Source of the DNA: Massilia rhizosphaerae
Lineage (GTDB): Bacteria > Pseudomonadota > Gammaproteobacteria > Burkholderiales > Burkholderiaceae_D
Length of the DNA: 64,000 nt
Reading direction: 5' to 3'
NCBI RefSeq assembly: GCF_016093545.1
Contig: NZ_JADKYX010000002.1
Span: 372,001 to 436,000, forward strand
Shown here: positions 9,347 to 18,549 of the stretch, one piece after another
Layout of the letters: the number at the start of each line of letters is the position of its first letter
Position numbering within the stretch: position 1 is the first letter of the stretch
Program-made: the position numbers and the translations under genes
Notes under the pieces: generated by a model
The model's input: the letters and a program-made list of their open reading frames with translations, nothing else
The model's database searches: none
Told to the model about the DNA's origin: nothing

Positions 9347-10573
9347 TTAGAAGCGCAGCGCGAGGTACACGCCGGAGACAAGCAACGTCACCAGCGTGAC
9401 CGGCACGCCGACGCGCGCGTGGCGCTTCCAGTCGATGACGATGCCGCGCCGCGCCGCCGCATCGACCACGATGATGTTGGCGATGCTCCCGACGATCAGC
9501 AGATTGCCCGCCAGCGTGCTGACCAGCGCCAGCATGACGCCGCCCAGCGGGTGATGGACGACGGGGATCAACAGCATCACGGCGGGGACGTTGGACACGA
9601 GGTTCGACAGCACGAACGTGGCCGCGAACAACGTGCCCGGCTGGTCCAGGCGCACGCCGAGCGACGCGAGCCAGGCGATGGCGTGCGCCGTCAAGCCGGT
9701 GCGCTGGAACGCGGCGTTCACGACGAACAGGCTCATGAACAGGACCAGCAATTCCCAATCCACGAGCCCCAGCATGTTGCGGGAACGGAGCTGGCGGCTC
9801 GTCAACAGGACGCCCGCGCCGATCAGCGCCATGTGTTCACGCGGCCAGGGCGCGACGAGGAACGCCACCAGCAACGCGCCGGCGATCAGCAGGCCCTTTG
9901 TCGTCTGCCAGGCGTCGAACGGGATGGTCGCGGCCTGGTCGGGCGCGTCGGCGGCGTCAACGGCCACATCTTCCCAGCGCCCACGCGTCTGGCGGACGAT
10001 CAACCACCAGCTCGCGGCGAGTCCCAGCGCGACCGGAACGATCGCGTCGAGGAAGTAGCCGTCGAACGACAGCCGCATCGTCTGCCCGATCAGCATGTTC
10101 TGCGGATTGCCGATCAGCGTGGCGGCCGAGCCGATGTTCGATGCGCACGCGAGCGCCAGCAGGAACGGGACCGGCGCGAGCCCGCGCCGCCGGCACGCGT
10201 CCACGAGCAGCGGCGCCATCGCCAGGCAGACGATGTCGTTGCTGAACACGGCCGACAGCGCCGCGCACACGACGACGAGCACGCCCAGCAGGCCGGCCGG
10301 GCCCAGCGCCAGCCCGGCCAGCTTGAGCGTGACCCAGTCATAGAATCCGCCCAGGCGCATCTGCGCCGAGACGACCATGAAGGCGAACAGCAAGGCCATC
10401 GTCGGCAAATGAATGGATGCCACGGCCTGCTCCAGGCTTAGCGCGTCGATGCTGATGAGCGCGATCGCCCCGAGCAGCGCGACGCCTGTCCGGTCGAGCC
10501 GCAGGAACGGCAGCCCGCCGAGGATCATGCCGAGATAGACGATGAGGAAGATAATGAGGATGGTCGTGGCCAT
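9347..10573 (-). CDS. ArsB/NhaD-SLC13 type anion transporter
   Basis: A 408-residue inner-membrane protein with about ten hydrophobic segments. It resembles the ion-transporter superfamily that holds ArsB, CitMHS and SLC13 carriers: SAVFSNDIVCLAMAPLLVD and a matching second-half LVSNVPAVMLLIPV segment form the two inverted-repeat signature loops, with NIGSAATLIGNPQNML between them. The substrate is not evident; arsenite, sulfate or dicarboxylates are all family options. No arsenic-resistance genes lie nearby. Transcribed away from panB and followed by the divergent-side region of the TonB receptor. Confidence 0.82.
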   Translation of the reverse strand: MATTILIIFLIVYLGMILGGLPFLRLDRTGVALLGAIALISIDALSLEQAVASIHLPTMALLFAFMVVSAQMRLGGFYDWVTLKLAGLALGPAGLLGVLVVVCAALSAVFSNDIVCLAMAPLLVDACRRRGLAPVPFLLALACASNIGSAATLIGNPQNMLIGQTMRLSFDGYFLDAIVPVALGLAASWWLIVRQTRGRWEDVAVDAADAPDQAATIPFDAWQTTKGLLIAGALLVAFLVAPWPREHMALIGAGVLLTSRQLRSRNMLGLVDWELLVLFMSLFVVNAAFQRTGLTAHAIAWLASLGVRLDQPGTLFAATFVLSNLVSNVPAVMLLIPVVHHPLGGVMLALVSTLAGNLLIVGSIANIIVVDAAARRGIVIDWKRHARVGVPVTLVTLLVSGVYLALRF

Positions 10574-10721
10574 GGGGGTGCACGAGTGCCGGTGGCGTTT
10601 TCAGGTAAGATCGCGCATCTTAACAAAACATACCCGGCACGCCTGTGACCGCATGCTTGCCCGGGGCGCCTGACCACGCCGGGGCGATCCTCCGGTTTAT
10701 CTTGAATTGCAAAGGAATACT

Positions 10722-11558
10722 ATGAGCGCTTATTTGGGCGGAAGCTCGACGAACGAAGCCCCGGCACGCAAGGCCGTCACGCTGCCGGCGCTGCTGGCGA
10801 TGCGCGCGGCCGGCGAAAAGATCGCCATGCTCACCTGCTACGACGCCAGCTTCGCCGCGCTGATGGACCGCTGCGGCGTGGACGTCCTCCTGATCGGCGA
10901 CTCGCTGGGCATGGTGTGCGCGGGCCACGACTCCACGCTGCCCGTGACGGTGGCCGACGTCGCCTACCACACGGCGTCCGTCGTACGCGGCCGCAAGAAC
11001 GCGTTCGTGCTGGCCGACCTGCCGTTCGGCAGCTACGGCACCCTGCAGCAAGCCTACGACAGCTGCGCCGCCCTGATGCGCGCGGGCGCCCAGATGATCA
11101 AGATCGAGGGCGGCGCCTGGCTGGCCGAAACCGTGCGCTTCCTGACCGACCGCGGCATCCCCGTCTGCGCCCACATCGGCCTCACGCCGCAATTCGTCCA
11201 CCAGCTGGGCGGCTATCGCGTGCAGGGCAAGACCGACGAAGGCGCCGAGCAGCTCAAGCGCGACGCGCGGGCGCTGGAGGACGCGGGCGCCGCGATGGTG
11301 CTGCTGGAAGCGGTGCCGGCCGCGGTGGGCAAGGAAGTGACGGGCCTGCTGCACGTGCCGACCATCGGCATCGGCGCGGGGCCGGACTGCTCGGGCCAGG
11401 TGCTCGTCATGCACGACCTGCTGGGCGTCTTCCCGGGCCGCAAGGCGCGCTTCGTGAAGAACTTCATGGAGGGCCAGACGAGCATCGACGCGGCCGTCGC
11501 CGCCTACGTCGCGGCCGTGAAGGACGGCAGCTTCCCGGCGCAGGAACACTGCTTTTAA
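10722..11558 (+). CDS. panB: 3-methyl-2-oxobutanoate hydroxymethyltransferase
   Basis: PanB makes ketopantoate from alpha-ketoisovalerate and methylene-tetrahydrofolate, the first step of pantothenate synthesis. The 278-residue protein has [13 protein letters not shown], the metal-site stretch [19 protein letters not shown], and IKIEGG before [10 protein letters not shown] chose the ATG at 10722 because AAAGGA lies just upstream; an upstream in-frame TTG at 10707 would swallow that site. panC is not adjacent. thpR follows after 4 bp, so the two are probably one transcript. Confidence 0.96.
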   Translation: MSAYLGGSSTNEAPARKAVTLPALLAMRAAGEKIAMLTCYDASFAALMDRCGVDVLLIGDSLGMVCAGHDSTLPVTVADVAYHTASVVRGRKNAFVLADLPFGSYGTLQQAYDSCAALMRAGAQMIKIEGGAWLAETVRFLTDRGIPVCAHIGLTPQFVHQLGGYRVQGKTDEGAEQLKRDARALEDAGAAMVLLEAVPAAVGKEVTGLLHVPTIGIGAGPDCSGQVLVMHDLLGVFPGRKARFVKNFMEGQTSIDAAVAAYVAAVKDGSFPAQEHCF

Positions 11559-11562
11559 CACG

Positions 11563-12072
11563 ATGGACGCGCAGCCGGACACCACCCGCCTGTTCCTGGC
11601 CCTGTGGCCGGACGACGCCGTGCGCGACCAGCTGCGCGCCTGGCGCGACGCGTGGACGTGGCCCCGCGGCGCCACGCCGGTCCACACGGCCAAGCTGCAC
11701 GTGACCCTGCACTTCCTGGGCAACCAGCCCACTGCGCGGCTGCCCGACTTGCTCGACGGGTTCCAGGTGCCGTTCGATTCTTTCCGCCTGCAGTTCGGCC
11801 GCGCCGAGCTGTCGCACAACGGGATCGGCTGGCTGGCGCCGCACGGCGAACCGCGGGGATTGCTGGACCTGCATGCCCGCCTGTCGGACGCCTTACTGGC
11901 GCTGGGCCTGACGCCGGAAGCGCGCACCTACCGGCCGCACGTGACGATGGCGCGGCGCGCAAACGGTGCGGGCGTGCCGGCGAGCGGGCCGCAAATCGAT
12001 TGGGCGATCGGGCACTATGCCCTCGTCGAATCGCGCGCCGGTGCCTACACGGTGCTCAAGGAATATTCGTAG
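11563..12072 (+). CDS. thpR: RNA 2',3'-cyclic phosphodiesterase (2H family)
   Basis: A 169-residue 2H phosphoesterase of the ThpR/LigT type, which opens 2',3'-cyclic phosphates on RNA. The two catalytic HxT motifs are HVT at residues 46-48 and HVT at 126-128, with the family's RLFLALWP at the start. It lies 4 bp after panB. Its TAG stop codon is part of the GTAG head of the REP-like element that begins at 12069. Confidence 0.88.
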   Translation: MDAQPDTTRLFLALWPDDAVRDQLRAWRDAWTWPRGATPVHTAKLHVTLHFLGNQPTARLPDLLDGFQVPFDSFRLQFGRAELSHNGIGWLAPHGEPRGLLDLHARLSDALLALGLTPEARTYRPHVTMARRANGAGVPASGPQIDWAIGHYALVESRAGAYTVLKEYS

Positions 12073-12144
12073 GGTGGGCGGCCCTCCGCCCACCAAACGC
12101 ATGCGGTACGCGAACGTTTGGCGGGCACGGGGTGCCCGCCCTAC
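12069..12144. repeat. REP-like inverted pair, GTAG heads outward
   Basis: Two palindromic units: 12069-12094 on + (GTAG, 9-bp stem GGTGGGCGG/CCGCCCACC, loop CCCT) and 12120-12144 on - (GTAG, stem GGCGGGCAC/GTGCCCGCC, loop CCC). The 25-bp spacer itself starts AAACG and ends CGTTT. This pair is the only one in the window with the GTAG heads facing outward. It lies between the convergent thpR and MFS genes and supplies the thpR stop codon; it may act as a two-way terminator. Confidence 0.85.
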
Positions 12145-12153
12145 GGCATGATG

Positions 12154-13305
12154 TCATGCACCGCGTTTCACGATCCGCGCATTCGCCGCGATCACGATCC
12201 CCGACAACGACAGAATCCCCAGCGCCACCGCGATGTTCGTATGCGCCGCGATCGACCCGATCAGCGGCGGCGCCATCAGCAGGCCGGCATAGCCGAGCGT
12301 GGCGACGGTCGCGAGCCCGCCGCCGGCCGACATCCCCGGCGTGCGCGCGGCCGCCGCGAAGATCAGCGGCACGACGTTCGCGGCCGACAGCCCGATCAGC
12401 GCGAAGCCCAGCGCCGACAGCATGAAATGCGTGCTGACGACGGCCAACATCAAGCCCGCGAAGATGCCGACGCCGCCCGCCACCATCACGCGCCGGGCCC
12501 CGAAGCGCAGCACGAGACGGTCGCCGGCGAAGCGGCACGCGGCCATCGCCACCGAGAACGCCGAGTAGCCGAAGGCCGCCGTCGCCGCGTCGACCCGCGT
12601 CCGCGCCGTCAGCAGCAGCGCGCTCCAGTCCACGAGCGCGCCTTCGACGGCGAAGCACAGCAATCCGAGCAGGCCGAGGAACAGCGCCGGCCCGCGCGGC
12701 AGCGCGAAGTGGCTGGCATGGTGCGCAGGCGGGACGACCAGCAGGCGCCAGCCGCACGCGATCACGGCGGCGAAGATGGCGGCACTCACCATCAGCGCCC
12801 CGCGGCCGTCGCCGAGTCCCGCGCCGATCAACAGGCCGCCCAGCGCCGCGCCGACGAGGCCGCCGAGGCTGTAGAAGCCGTGGAACGAGGACATCGTCGG
12901 GATGCCGCGCGCCGCCTCGACCTCGCTGGCGTTGGCGTTCATCGCCACGTCCAGCACGCCGTTGCTGGCGCCGAACGCGTACGCGGCGAGGAACAGCGGC
13001 ACGACGCCGCCCACCTTCATCAGGATGCCGCTCGTCAGCGCGAACATCAAGCCGGCGCCGACGACGACGGCGCGCGTGCCCCAGCGCCCGGCCATCCAGC
13101 CGGCCAGCGGCATCGCGGAGATCGCGCCGCCCGCGATGGTGAGCAGCAGGAAGCCCAGCACGCCCGTGTCGATGCCGGCGCGCGCCTGCACGAGCGGCAC
13201 GTGCGCGGCCCACACGCCGATGCCGGCGCCGTTGAGGAGAAAGATCGTCGAGACCGACCAGCGCGCGGCGTCCAGGCCGGCGGCGGGTGCGCGTTCGAGT
13301 TTCAT
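12154..13305 (-). CDS. MFS transporter
   Basis: A 383-residue, twelve-segment major facilitator protein. The loop between segments 2 and 3 reads GWMAGRWGTRAVV, the MFS motif A region. A stretch SNGVLDVAMNANASEVEAA with SSFHGFYSLGG after it is typical of the MFS subfamily that includes YbjJ-like (sugar or drug) carriers. The ATG at 13305 overlaps the DeoR-family regulator's stop (ATGA), so both are made from one transcript and the regulator probably controls this transporter. The substrate is unknown; DeoR control hints at a sugar or nucleoside. Confidence 0.88.
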   Translation of the reverse strand: MKLERAPAAGLDAARWSVSTIFLLNGAGIGVWAAHVPLVQARAGIDTGVLGFLLLTIAGGAISAMPLAGWMAGRWGTRAVVVGAGLMFALTSGILMKVGGVVPLFLAAYAFGASNGVLDVAMNANASEVEAARGIPTMSSFHGFYSLGGLVGAALGGLLIGAGLGDGRGALMVSAAIFAAVIACGWRLLVVPPAHHASHFALPRGPALFLGLLGLLCFAVEGALVDWSALLLTARTRVDAATAAFGYSAFSVAMAACRFAGDRLVLRFGARRVMVAGGVGIFAGLMLAVVSTHFMLSALGFALIGLSAANVVPLIFAAAARTPGMSAGGGLATVATLGYAGLLMAPPLIGSIAAHTNIAVALGILSLSGIVIAANARIVKRGA

Positions 13306-14093
13306 GCGCGCCCCTTTCCAGCCACCGGGGCCGCGAGGACGATCTCGGGCGCGCGCTCGCCCCGGCGCAGGCGCGCCAGCACACTGGGGGCGGCATCCGC
13401 TTCGAGCACGAGGCGGTCGATCTCGCCGAGCGGCGCGATCAGGAACGGCGCCGGCGCTTCCAGCCGGTCGTTCAGCGCGGCCACGACGCGCCGGCCGCCC
13501 GCCGCCAGCATCGCCTGCTTGACGACGGCTTCCTCGGCGTCGCTCGCGCCCAGGCCGCGGTCGGCCTCCACGCTGCACACGCCGACGACGGCCAGGTTCA
13601 CGCGCAGCCGCTGGATCTCGGCCACGGTCTGCGCCCCCAGCACGGCGCCGCTGTGGGCGGAATAGGTCCCGCCCAGCAGCACGACGCGCGTGGCGCGCAG
13701 GTGGCCGAGACCCAGCGCGATCTGCGGGCTGTTGGTGACGATGGCGGCCGCGCGGCCGTCTTCCAGCAGGCGCACGAACGCGAGGTTCGTCGTGCCGGCG
13801 TCGACGAGCACCGTGTCGCCCGGCTGCACGCTGTCCGCCAGCGCGCGCGCCAGCATGGCCTTGCGCGCCGCGTCGGCATCGAGGCGCTGGGCGAAACCGG
13901 GCTCCGCGCGCGTGCGCCGCATTGCGCCGCCGTGCACGCGGCGCAGCAGGCCGGCCGCGTCCAGGTCGCGCAAGTCTCTCCGGATCGTGTCTTCCGATGT
14001 ATTGAACCGCTGCGCCAGTTCGGCCGCCAGCACCTTGCCGTGCCGCTCGACCGTGTCGACGATGTGCTGCCGTCGTTCTTCCGCCAGTTGCAT
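13302..14093 (-). CDS. DeoR/GlpR family transcriptional regulator
   Basis: A 263-residue repressor-type protein with an N-terminal winged helix-turn-helix (about residues 6-57, including NTSEDTIRRDLRDLDAAGLL and RRVHGGA) and a DeoR C-terminal sensor domain with VLVDAGTTNLAFVRLL and VVLLGGTYSAHSGAV. Effectors of the family are usually phosphorylated sugars. The ATG at 14093 is preferred because AGGAGGG precedes it by 3 bases; an upstream in-frame start at 14162 has no such site. It is translationally coupled to the MFS gene. Likely autoregulated through the inverted repeat upstream at 14120-14159. Confidence 0.9.
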   Translation of the reverse strand: MQLAEERRQHIVDTVERHGKVLAAELAQRFNTSEDTIRRDLRDLDAAGLLRRVHGGAMRRTRAEPGFAQRLDADAARKAMLARALADSVQPGDTVLVDAGTTNLAFVRLLEDGRAAAIVTNSPQIALGLGHLRATRVVLLGGTYSAHSGAVLGAQTVAEIQRLRVNLAVVGVCSVEADRGLGASDAEEAVVKQAMLAAGGRRVVAALNDRLEAPAPFLIAPLGEIDRLVLEADAAPSVLARLRRGERAPEIVLAAPVAGKGRA

Positions 14094-14119
14094 ATGCCCT
14101 CCTTGAGACAGGCAATGTA

Positions 14120-14159
14120 CACGTTTACGCACAAACACGCAAAAATCAATATAAACGTG
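14120..14159. promoter_or_regulatory. Inverted repeat, candidate DeoR operator
   Basis: CACGTTTA (14120-14127) and its exact complement TAAACGTG (14152-14159) flank 24 AT-rich bases in the gap between the DeoR-family gene and the divergent kinase gene. The position just upstream of the regulator fits autoregulation. Which protein binds is inferred from position only. Confidence 0.4.
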
Positions 14160-14241
14160 CATATTCGTGCATTGTGGCGGCCTGATGGTTGGTTCGCGAT
14201 GCGTTCGTTGTTACACTTGCCCGATTCATTATAAAAACGAT

Positions 14242-15834
14242 ATGCACAAGTCCTCCGCCATCCTGATCGTCGACGACTACCTCCTGATCCGCACCGCCGT
14301 GCGCCAGGTGCTGACGGAGCTCGGCTTCGTCAACATCTTCCAGGCCGATAACGGCAAGACGGCGCAGGACCTCATGCGCAAGCAGCCCATCGACGTCGTC
14401 ATCGGCGACTGGGGCATGCCCGTGATGAGCGGCCTGGACCTGCTACACTGGATGCGGCGCGACGCGCGCCACGCGCAGACGCCGTTCATGATGCTGACGG
14501 CGGAGGCCAATCCGGCGTCCGTGCGCAGCGCCCTGCAGGCCGGCGTCAACGCCTACATGATCAAGCCGTTCACCGTGCACAGCTTCGCCAGCAAGTTCAT
14601 GGCGATGATCGGCACGGTGGGGGATCATCCGGCGGCCGCCGCCGGGGTCGCCGCCGGTCCCGTTCCCGCTCCGGAACCCAGGGCCGACAACGCGCCGCCG
14701 GTGCTGAAACCGACACCCGTCCAGGCCGACGTCATCGGCCTGCAGGCGCCGCTGGCCGAGCGCCTCAAACGCTGCACGGTGCTGATCGTGGACGACGTCC
14801 CGACCAATATCGAGGTCCTGGCGGGTGCCTTGAAGGACGAGTACGCGATCAAGGTGGCGATCAGCGGCCGCAAGGCGCTGGAGATCGCCCATGCCTTCCC
14901 CATCGACCTGATCCTGCTCGACATCATGATGCCCGGGATGGACGGCTTCGAGACGTGCCGCGAACTCAAGGCCGATCCGAAGACGGCGCACGTGCCGGTC
15001 ATCTTCTTGTCCGCGAAGGATGCCGTCGACGACATCGTGGGCGGCCTGCGCCTGGGCGCCGTCGACTACGTGTCGAAGCCGGCCGACCCGACGATCCTCA
15101 AGGCCCGCATCGCCACGCATCTGGCGCTGGCCACGGCGATGGGCGACCTGAAACGCCAGAACGACCTCCTGATCGAGAACGCGCACCTGCGCGAAGACGT
15201 CGAGCGCATGACGCGCCACGACCTCAAGAGCCCCATCGCCGTGACGCTGCACGCGAGCCAGGCGCTGCTCGGCAGCGAGCTGCCCGGCCCGCAGCGCGAG
15301 CATGCGCACATGATCGAGATGGCGGCCAACCACGCGCTCGACATGATCAACCGCACGCTCGACATCCACAAGATGGAAAAGGGCGAATACCAGCCCGCGC
15401 TGCAGCCGTTCGACATCCGCGACCTGCTGGCGCGCGTGGCCCGGCAGACGGAGCTCGCGTTCACGGACCGCCGCGTCGCGATCCGCTTCGCCGCGCCGGC
15501 CGCTACCTTCTGCCTGGGCGAGTCGCTGCTGTGCTATTCGATGTTCACGAACGCCTTCAAGAATGCGGCCGAAGCCTCGCCGCCGGGCGCCACGATCGAG
15601 GTCGACGTGGCGCCGGGTCGCGGCAGCCTGCACGTCGTCATCGACAACGAGGGCGAGGTGCCGCTGACCATGCGCGGCCGTTTCTTCGACAAATACGCGA
15701 CGGCCGGCAAGGCCGGCGGCACGGGGCTCGGCACGTATTCGATCCGCCTGATGGCCGCGGTGCAGGGCGGCGACGCGGCCATGGAGACCGGCGACGGGCA
15801 TACGCGGTTGACCATCACGTTGCCGTGCGTGTGA
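14242..15834 (+). CDS. Response regulator-histidine kinase hybrid (REC-REC-HisKA-HATPase)
   Basis: A 530-residue soluble signalling protein with domain order reversed from most hybrids. REC1 is CheY-like (phospho-acceptor D56 in GDWGMP, K108). A Pro/Ala linker (about 128-165) follows, then REC2 (D227 in LLDIMMPGMDG), a DHp with H326 in MTRHDLKSP, and a HATPase domain ending near residue 528 with TGLGTYSIRLMA as the G box. There is no membrane segment or PAS domain, so its input probably comes by phosphotransfer. The start at 14242 is chosen because the first receiver begins there; the upstream extension is not protein-like. It ends at a REP-like pair, convergent with a glutamine-synthetase gene. 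Confidence 0.88.
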   Translation: MHKSSAILIVDDYLLIRTAVRQVLTELGFVNIFQADNGKTAQDLMRKQPIDVVIGDWGMPVMSGLDLLHWMRRDARHAQTPFMMLTAEANPASVRSALQAGVNAYMIKPFTVHSFASKFMAMIGTVGDHPAAAAGVAAGPVPAPEPRADNAPPVLKPTPVQADVIGLQAPLAERLKRCTVLIVDDVPTNIEVLAGALKDEYAIKVAISGRKALEIAHAFPIDLILLDIMMPGMDGFETCRELKADPKTAHVPVIFLSAKDAVDDIVGGLRLGAVDYVSKPADPTILKARIATHLALATAMGDLKRQNDLLIENAHLREDVERMTRHDLKSPIAVTLHASQALLGSELPGPQREHAHMIEMAANHALDMINRTLDIHKMEKGEYQPALQPFDIRDLLARVARQTELAFTDRRVAIRFAAPAATFCLGESLLCYSMFTNAFKNAAEASPPGATIEVDVAPGRGSLHVVIDNEGEVPLTMRGRFFDKYATAGKAGGTGLGTYSIRLMAAVQGGDAAMETGDGHTRLTITLPCV

Positions 15835-15855
15835 CGCCGCGGTGACGCACGCAAT

Positions 15856-15945
15856 GGTGGGCGGAGGCCGCCCACCCTACGCCATGGCGGTCATGCATGC
15901 AATGATGGGCACGTTCCCAAGTAGGGTGGGCACCCCGTGCCCACC
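15856..15945. repeat. REP-like inverted pair, GTAG heads inward
   Basis: Units 15856-15880 (-; stem GGTGGGCGG/CCGCCCACC, loop CCT) and 15921-15945 (+; stem GGTGGGCAC/GTGCCCACC, loop CCC) with a 40-bp spacer. The spacer contains ATGGGCACGTTCCCA, possibly a decayed third unit. It lies between the convergent kinase and glutamine-synthetase genes and fills nearly the whole gap. Confidence 0.85.
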
Positions 15946-15953
15946 ATCCATGA

Positions 15954-17300
15954 TCAGACTAGGAGCATCAGATGCTCCCGCTCCCACGAACTGATCACGC
16001 GCGAAAACGTCGCGAACTCCAGCTCCTTCACTTCGCAGAACGCCTGCACGAACAAGGGCCCCAGCATCCCGGCCAGCGCCGGACACCCGCGCAGCTGCAG
16101 GATCGCATCCTCCAGGTTGCGCGGCAGGTCGCCGTGGATATGCTCCGCGCTCTCCGGCGTGGGCGCGGACGGGGCCAGGCCCTCGACCATGCCGAGGAAG
16201 CCGCACGCCAGCGTGGCCGCCATCGCCAGGTACGGGTTCACGTCGACGCCGGGCACGCGGTTTTCCACGCGCCGGCTGGACGGTCCGGAATTCGGGATGC
16301 GGATGCCGCACGTGCGGTTGTCGTAGCCCCAGTGCACGTTCATCGGCGCCGACTGGAAGCGCGACAGGCGCCGGTAGGAATTCACGTGCGGCGCGAACAG
16401 CAGCATCGCCGGCGGCACATAGCGCTCCAGCCCGCCGATGAAGTGCCGGAACAGCGCGCTTTCCGAGCCGTCCTCGTTGGAAAAGATGTTGCGGCCTTGC
16501 GCGTCGACGATGCTCTGGTGCACGTGCATGGCGCTGCCCGGCTCCGTCTCCATCGGCTTGGCCATGAACGTGGCAAAGATGCCATGACGCAGCGCCGTCT
16601 CGCGCACGGCCCGCTTGAACAGGAACACGCGGTCGGCCAGCTCGAGCGCGTCCCCATGCGTAAAATTGATTTCCATCTGGCCGGCGCCGGCCTCGTGAAT
16701 CAATGTTTCGACGCCCAGCTCGTGCCGCTTGCAGAACGCCGACAATTCCAGGAAGAATGGATCGAAATCGTTGACGGCGTCGATGGAATACGATTGCCGG
16801 CCCTGCTCCGTGAACCCGCTGCGGCCCGTGGGCGGACTCAGCGGCTCGTGCGGATTCGTCGTGCGCGCGACGAGATAAAACTCCATTTCCGGCGCGACGA
16901 CGGGCGTCCAGCCGCGCTCGGCATACTGGGCGAGCACGTGGCGCAGCACGGAGCGCGGGGCCAGTTCGACCTGCGTGCCGTCGAAATTCATGCAATCGTG
17001 AATCACGAGCGCGACTCTTTCCGTGGCCCAGGGCACGACGCGGATCGTGGCCGGGTCCGGCGCGCAGATCATGTCCGGGTCGGTGGACCCGACATACGGG
17101 GTGTTGTTCGGTTGTTCGCCGTGGACCGTGTTCAGCAATACGCTTTTCGGCAGCCGCATGTGCTCGCCGGCCAGGAACAGGTCTTTCGGAAGAATCTTGC
17201 CGCGGGCAATGCCCGTCATGTCGGCAATGACGCACTCGACTTCGTGGATGTTATGTTCGCGCAGGAAATCGCGCATCGGATTATGCGCTTCGGAATCCAT
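15954..17300 (-). CDS. Glutamine synthetase family protein (gamma-glutamylputrescine synthetase-like), copy 1
   Basis: A 448-residue member of the GS fold family of the PuuA/SpuI type, which ligates glutamate to putrescine or other amines with ATP. It shows ECVIADMTGIARGKILP at the N-terminus, EMEFYLV and GAGQMEINF metal-site stretches, AMHVHQS, and a C-terminus SSWEREHLMLLV that is matched by the second copy at 23936-25306. ATG 17300 is preferred over the GTG at 17303 because GAGGAG then sits at a workable distance. Flanked by a REP pair and by a divergent LytS-type kinase. The substrate amine is inferred from neighbours (SpuC, PuuC, PuuD, GabD). Confidence 0.87.
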   Translation of the reverse strand: MDSEAHNPMRDFLREHNIHEVECVIADMTGIARGKILPKDLFLAGEHMRLPKSVLLNTVHGEQPNNTPYVGSTDPDMICAPDPATIRVVPWATERVALVIHDCMNFDGTQVELAPRSVLRHVLAQYAERGWTPVVAPEMEFYLVARTTNPHEPLSPPTGRSGFTEQGRQSYSIDAVNDFDPFFLELSAFCKRHELGVETLIHEAGAGQMEINFTHGDALELADRVFLFKRAVRETALRHGIFATFMAKPMETEPGSAMHVHQSIVDAQGRNIFSNEDGSESALFRHFIGGLERYVPPAMLLFAPHVNSYRRLSRFQSAPMNVHWGYDNRTCGIRIPNSGPSSRRVENRVPGVDVNPYLAMAATLACGFLGMVEGLAPSAPTPESAEHIHGDLPRNLEDAILQLRGCPALAGMLGPLFVQAFCEVKELEFATFSRVISSWEREHLMLLV

Positions 17301-17466
17301 CACACTCCTCGCTTCATTCGGTGCGGCCCACTATAGCATCGGGGTTGTTTGCGCCGCGCGCGGGTCGGACGTCCCGTTGTTCCCGAATCCCGCAATTCGT
17401 TGCCTCGTTACCGCACTTCGCGCCAGGGCCATCGCCTTGCGCGCTTTCCTGCGTCATACTTTCAGA

Positions 17467-18549
17467 ATGGAACAGCTGACGACGACCATGACGGAGACGA
17501 CCGGGCGCATGTGGCGCAACTACGCCTACGGCTGGCTCGCGTACATGCTGCTGCTCGCCGTCGTGCTGCAACTTGCCGATCCGTCCACCCACGCCTACAA
17601 CTGGCGCGGCCTGATCCCGATGCTGTGGCTGGTGCCGCAGGCCCTCGTGCTGGCCCTGCACTGGCCGCTCAGCGGCTGGATGGAGCGCCGCAACGTGTCG
17701 TTCGCGGCGCGCGGCCTGATCCACGGGGTGGGCGCGCCGGCCTACGCCATCCTGTCGTACGGACTGCCCGGGCTGATCTACGGCTGGACGCAGCCGCTGT
17801 CGTTCTACGTGTGGCCCGTGCTGTACTCGATGATGGGCTACGGCGTCATCGCCACCGCCTTCCACATGATCCGCGCCAACGACGCCCGCCGCCGCCAGGA
17901 AGTCGCCGTGCAGCAGGCGCACGCGCTGCTCGTCGCGACGGAGCTGAACGCGCTGCGCAGCAAGCTAAATCCGCACTTCCTGTTCAACACGCTGCACTCC
18001 ATCATCGCCCTCACCCGCAGGGACCCGACCGCCGCCGAGACGGCGCTCTTTCAATTCTCCGACATGCTGCGCTACGTGCTCGACACGGAAAAGACGGGCA
18101 ACGACCGCGTCACGCTGGACGACGAGCTGCGCTTCGTGCGCGACTACCTGGAGCTGGAAAGCCTGCGCCTGGGCCCGCGCCTGAAAGTCGAGTGGGAACT
18201 GGACGCCAATGCCGGCGGCCACGTGCTGCCCGCGCTGTCGCTGCAGCCGCTCGTCGAGAACAGCATCAAGCACGCCTTCAATCCGCACAGCCGGCCGGGC
18301 CGTCTCCTGATCCGCGCGCGCGTCAACGTCCGCACGGGCATGCTCATACTGTCCGTCGGCGACGACGGCCCCGGCGCCGACATCGGCCGCGTGCGCGCGT
18401 CCAACGGCCTGGGCCTGCGCACCGTCGAGCGCCGCCTGCAACTGGAGTACGGCACCGACGAGGGGCTCGCCATCGACACGTCGCCGGGCGGCGGCTTCGT
18501 CGTCACGATGGCCATCCCGCTCGCCGCCAACGACAAGGAATTTTCATGA
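17467..18549 (+). CDS. LytS/AlgZ-type sensor histidine kinase
   Basis: A 360-residue inner-membrane kinase with about four N-terminal hydrophobic segments (residues 20-140), a short coiled stretch, then the His_kinase domain with the phospho-acceptor site SKLNPHFLFNTLHS and a HATPase domain ending in GLGLRTVERRL. This class pairs with LytTR regulators, and one follows at once with a 4-base overlap. The ATG at 17467 is taken as start; a second ATG some 20 bases on is also possible. The signal sensed is unknown. Position inside the polyamine gene region suggests, but does not prove, control of those genes. Confidence 0.9.
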   Translation: MEQLTTTMTETTGRMWRNYAYGWLAYMLLLAVVLQLADPSTHAYNWRGLIPMLWLVPQALVLALHWPLSGWMERRNVSFAARGLIHGVGAPAYAILSYGLPGLIYGWTQPLSFYVWPVLYSMMGYGVIATAFHMIRANDARRRQEVAVQQAHALLVATELNALRSKLNPHFLFNTLHSIIALTRRDPTAAETALFQFSDMLRYVLDTEKTGNDRVTLDDELRFVRDYLELESLRLGPRLKVEWELDANAGGHVLPALSLQPLVENSIKHAFNPHSRPGRLLIRARVNVRTGMLILSVGDDGPGADIGRVRASNGLGLRTVERRLQLEYGTDEGLAIDTSPGGGFVVTMAIPLAANDKEFS

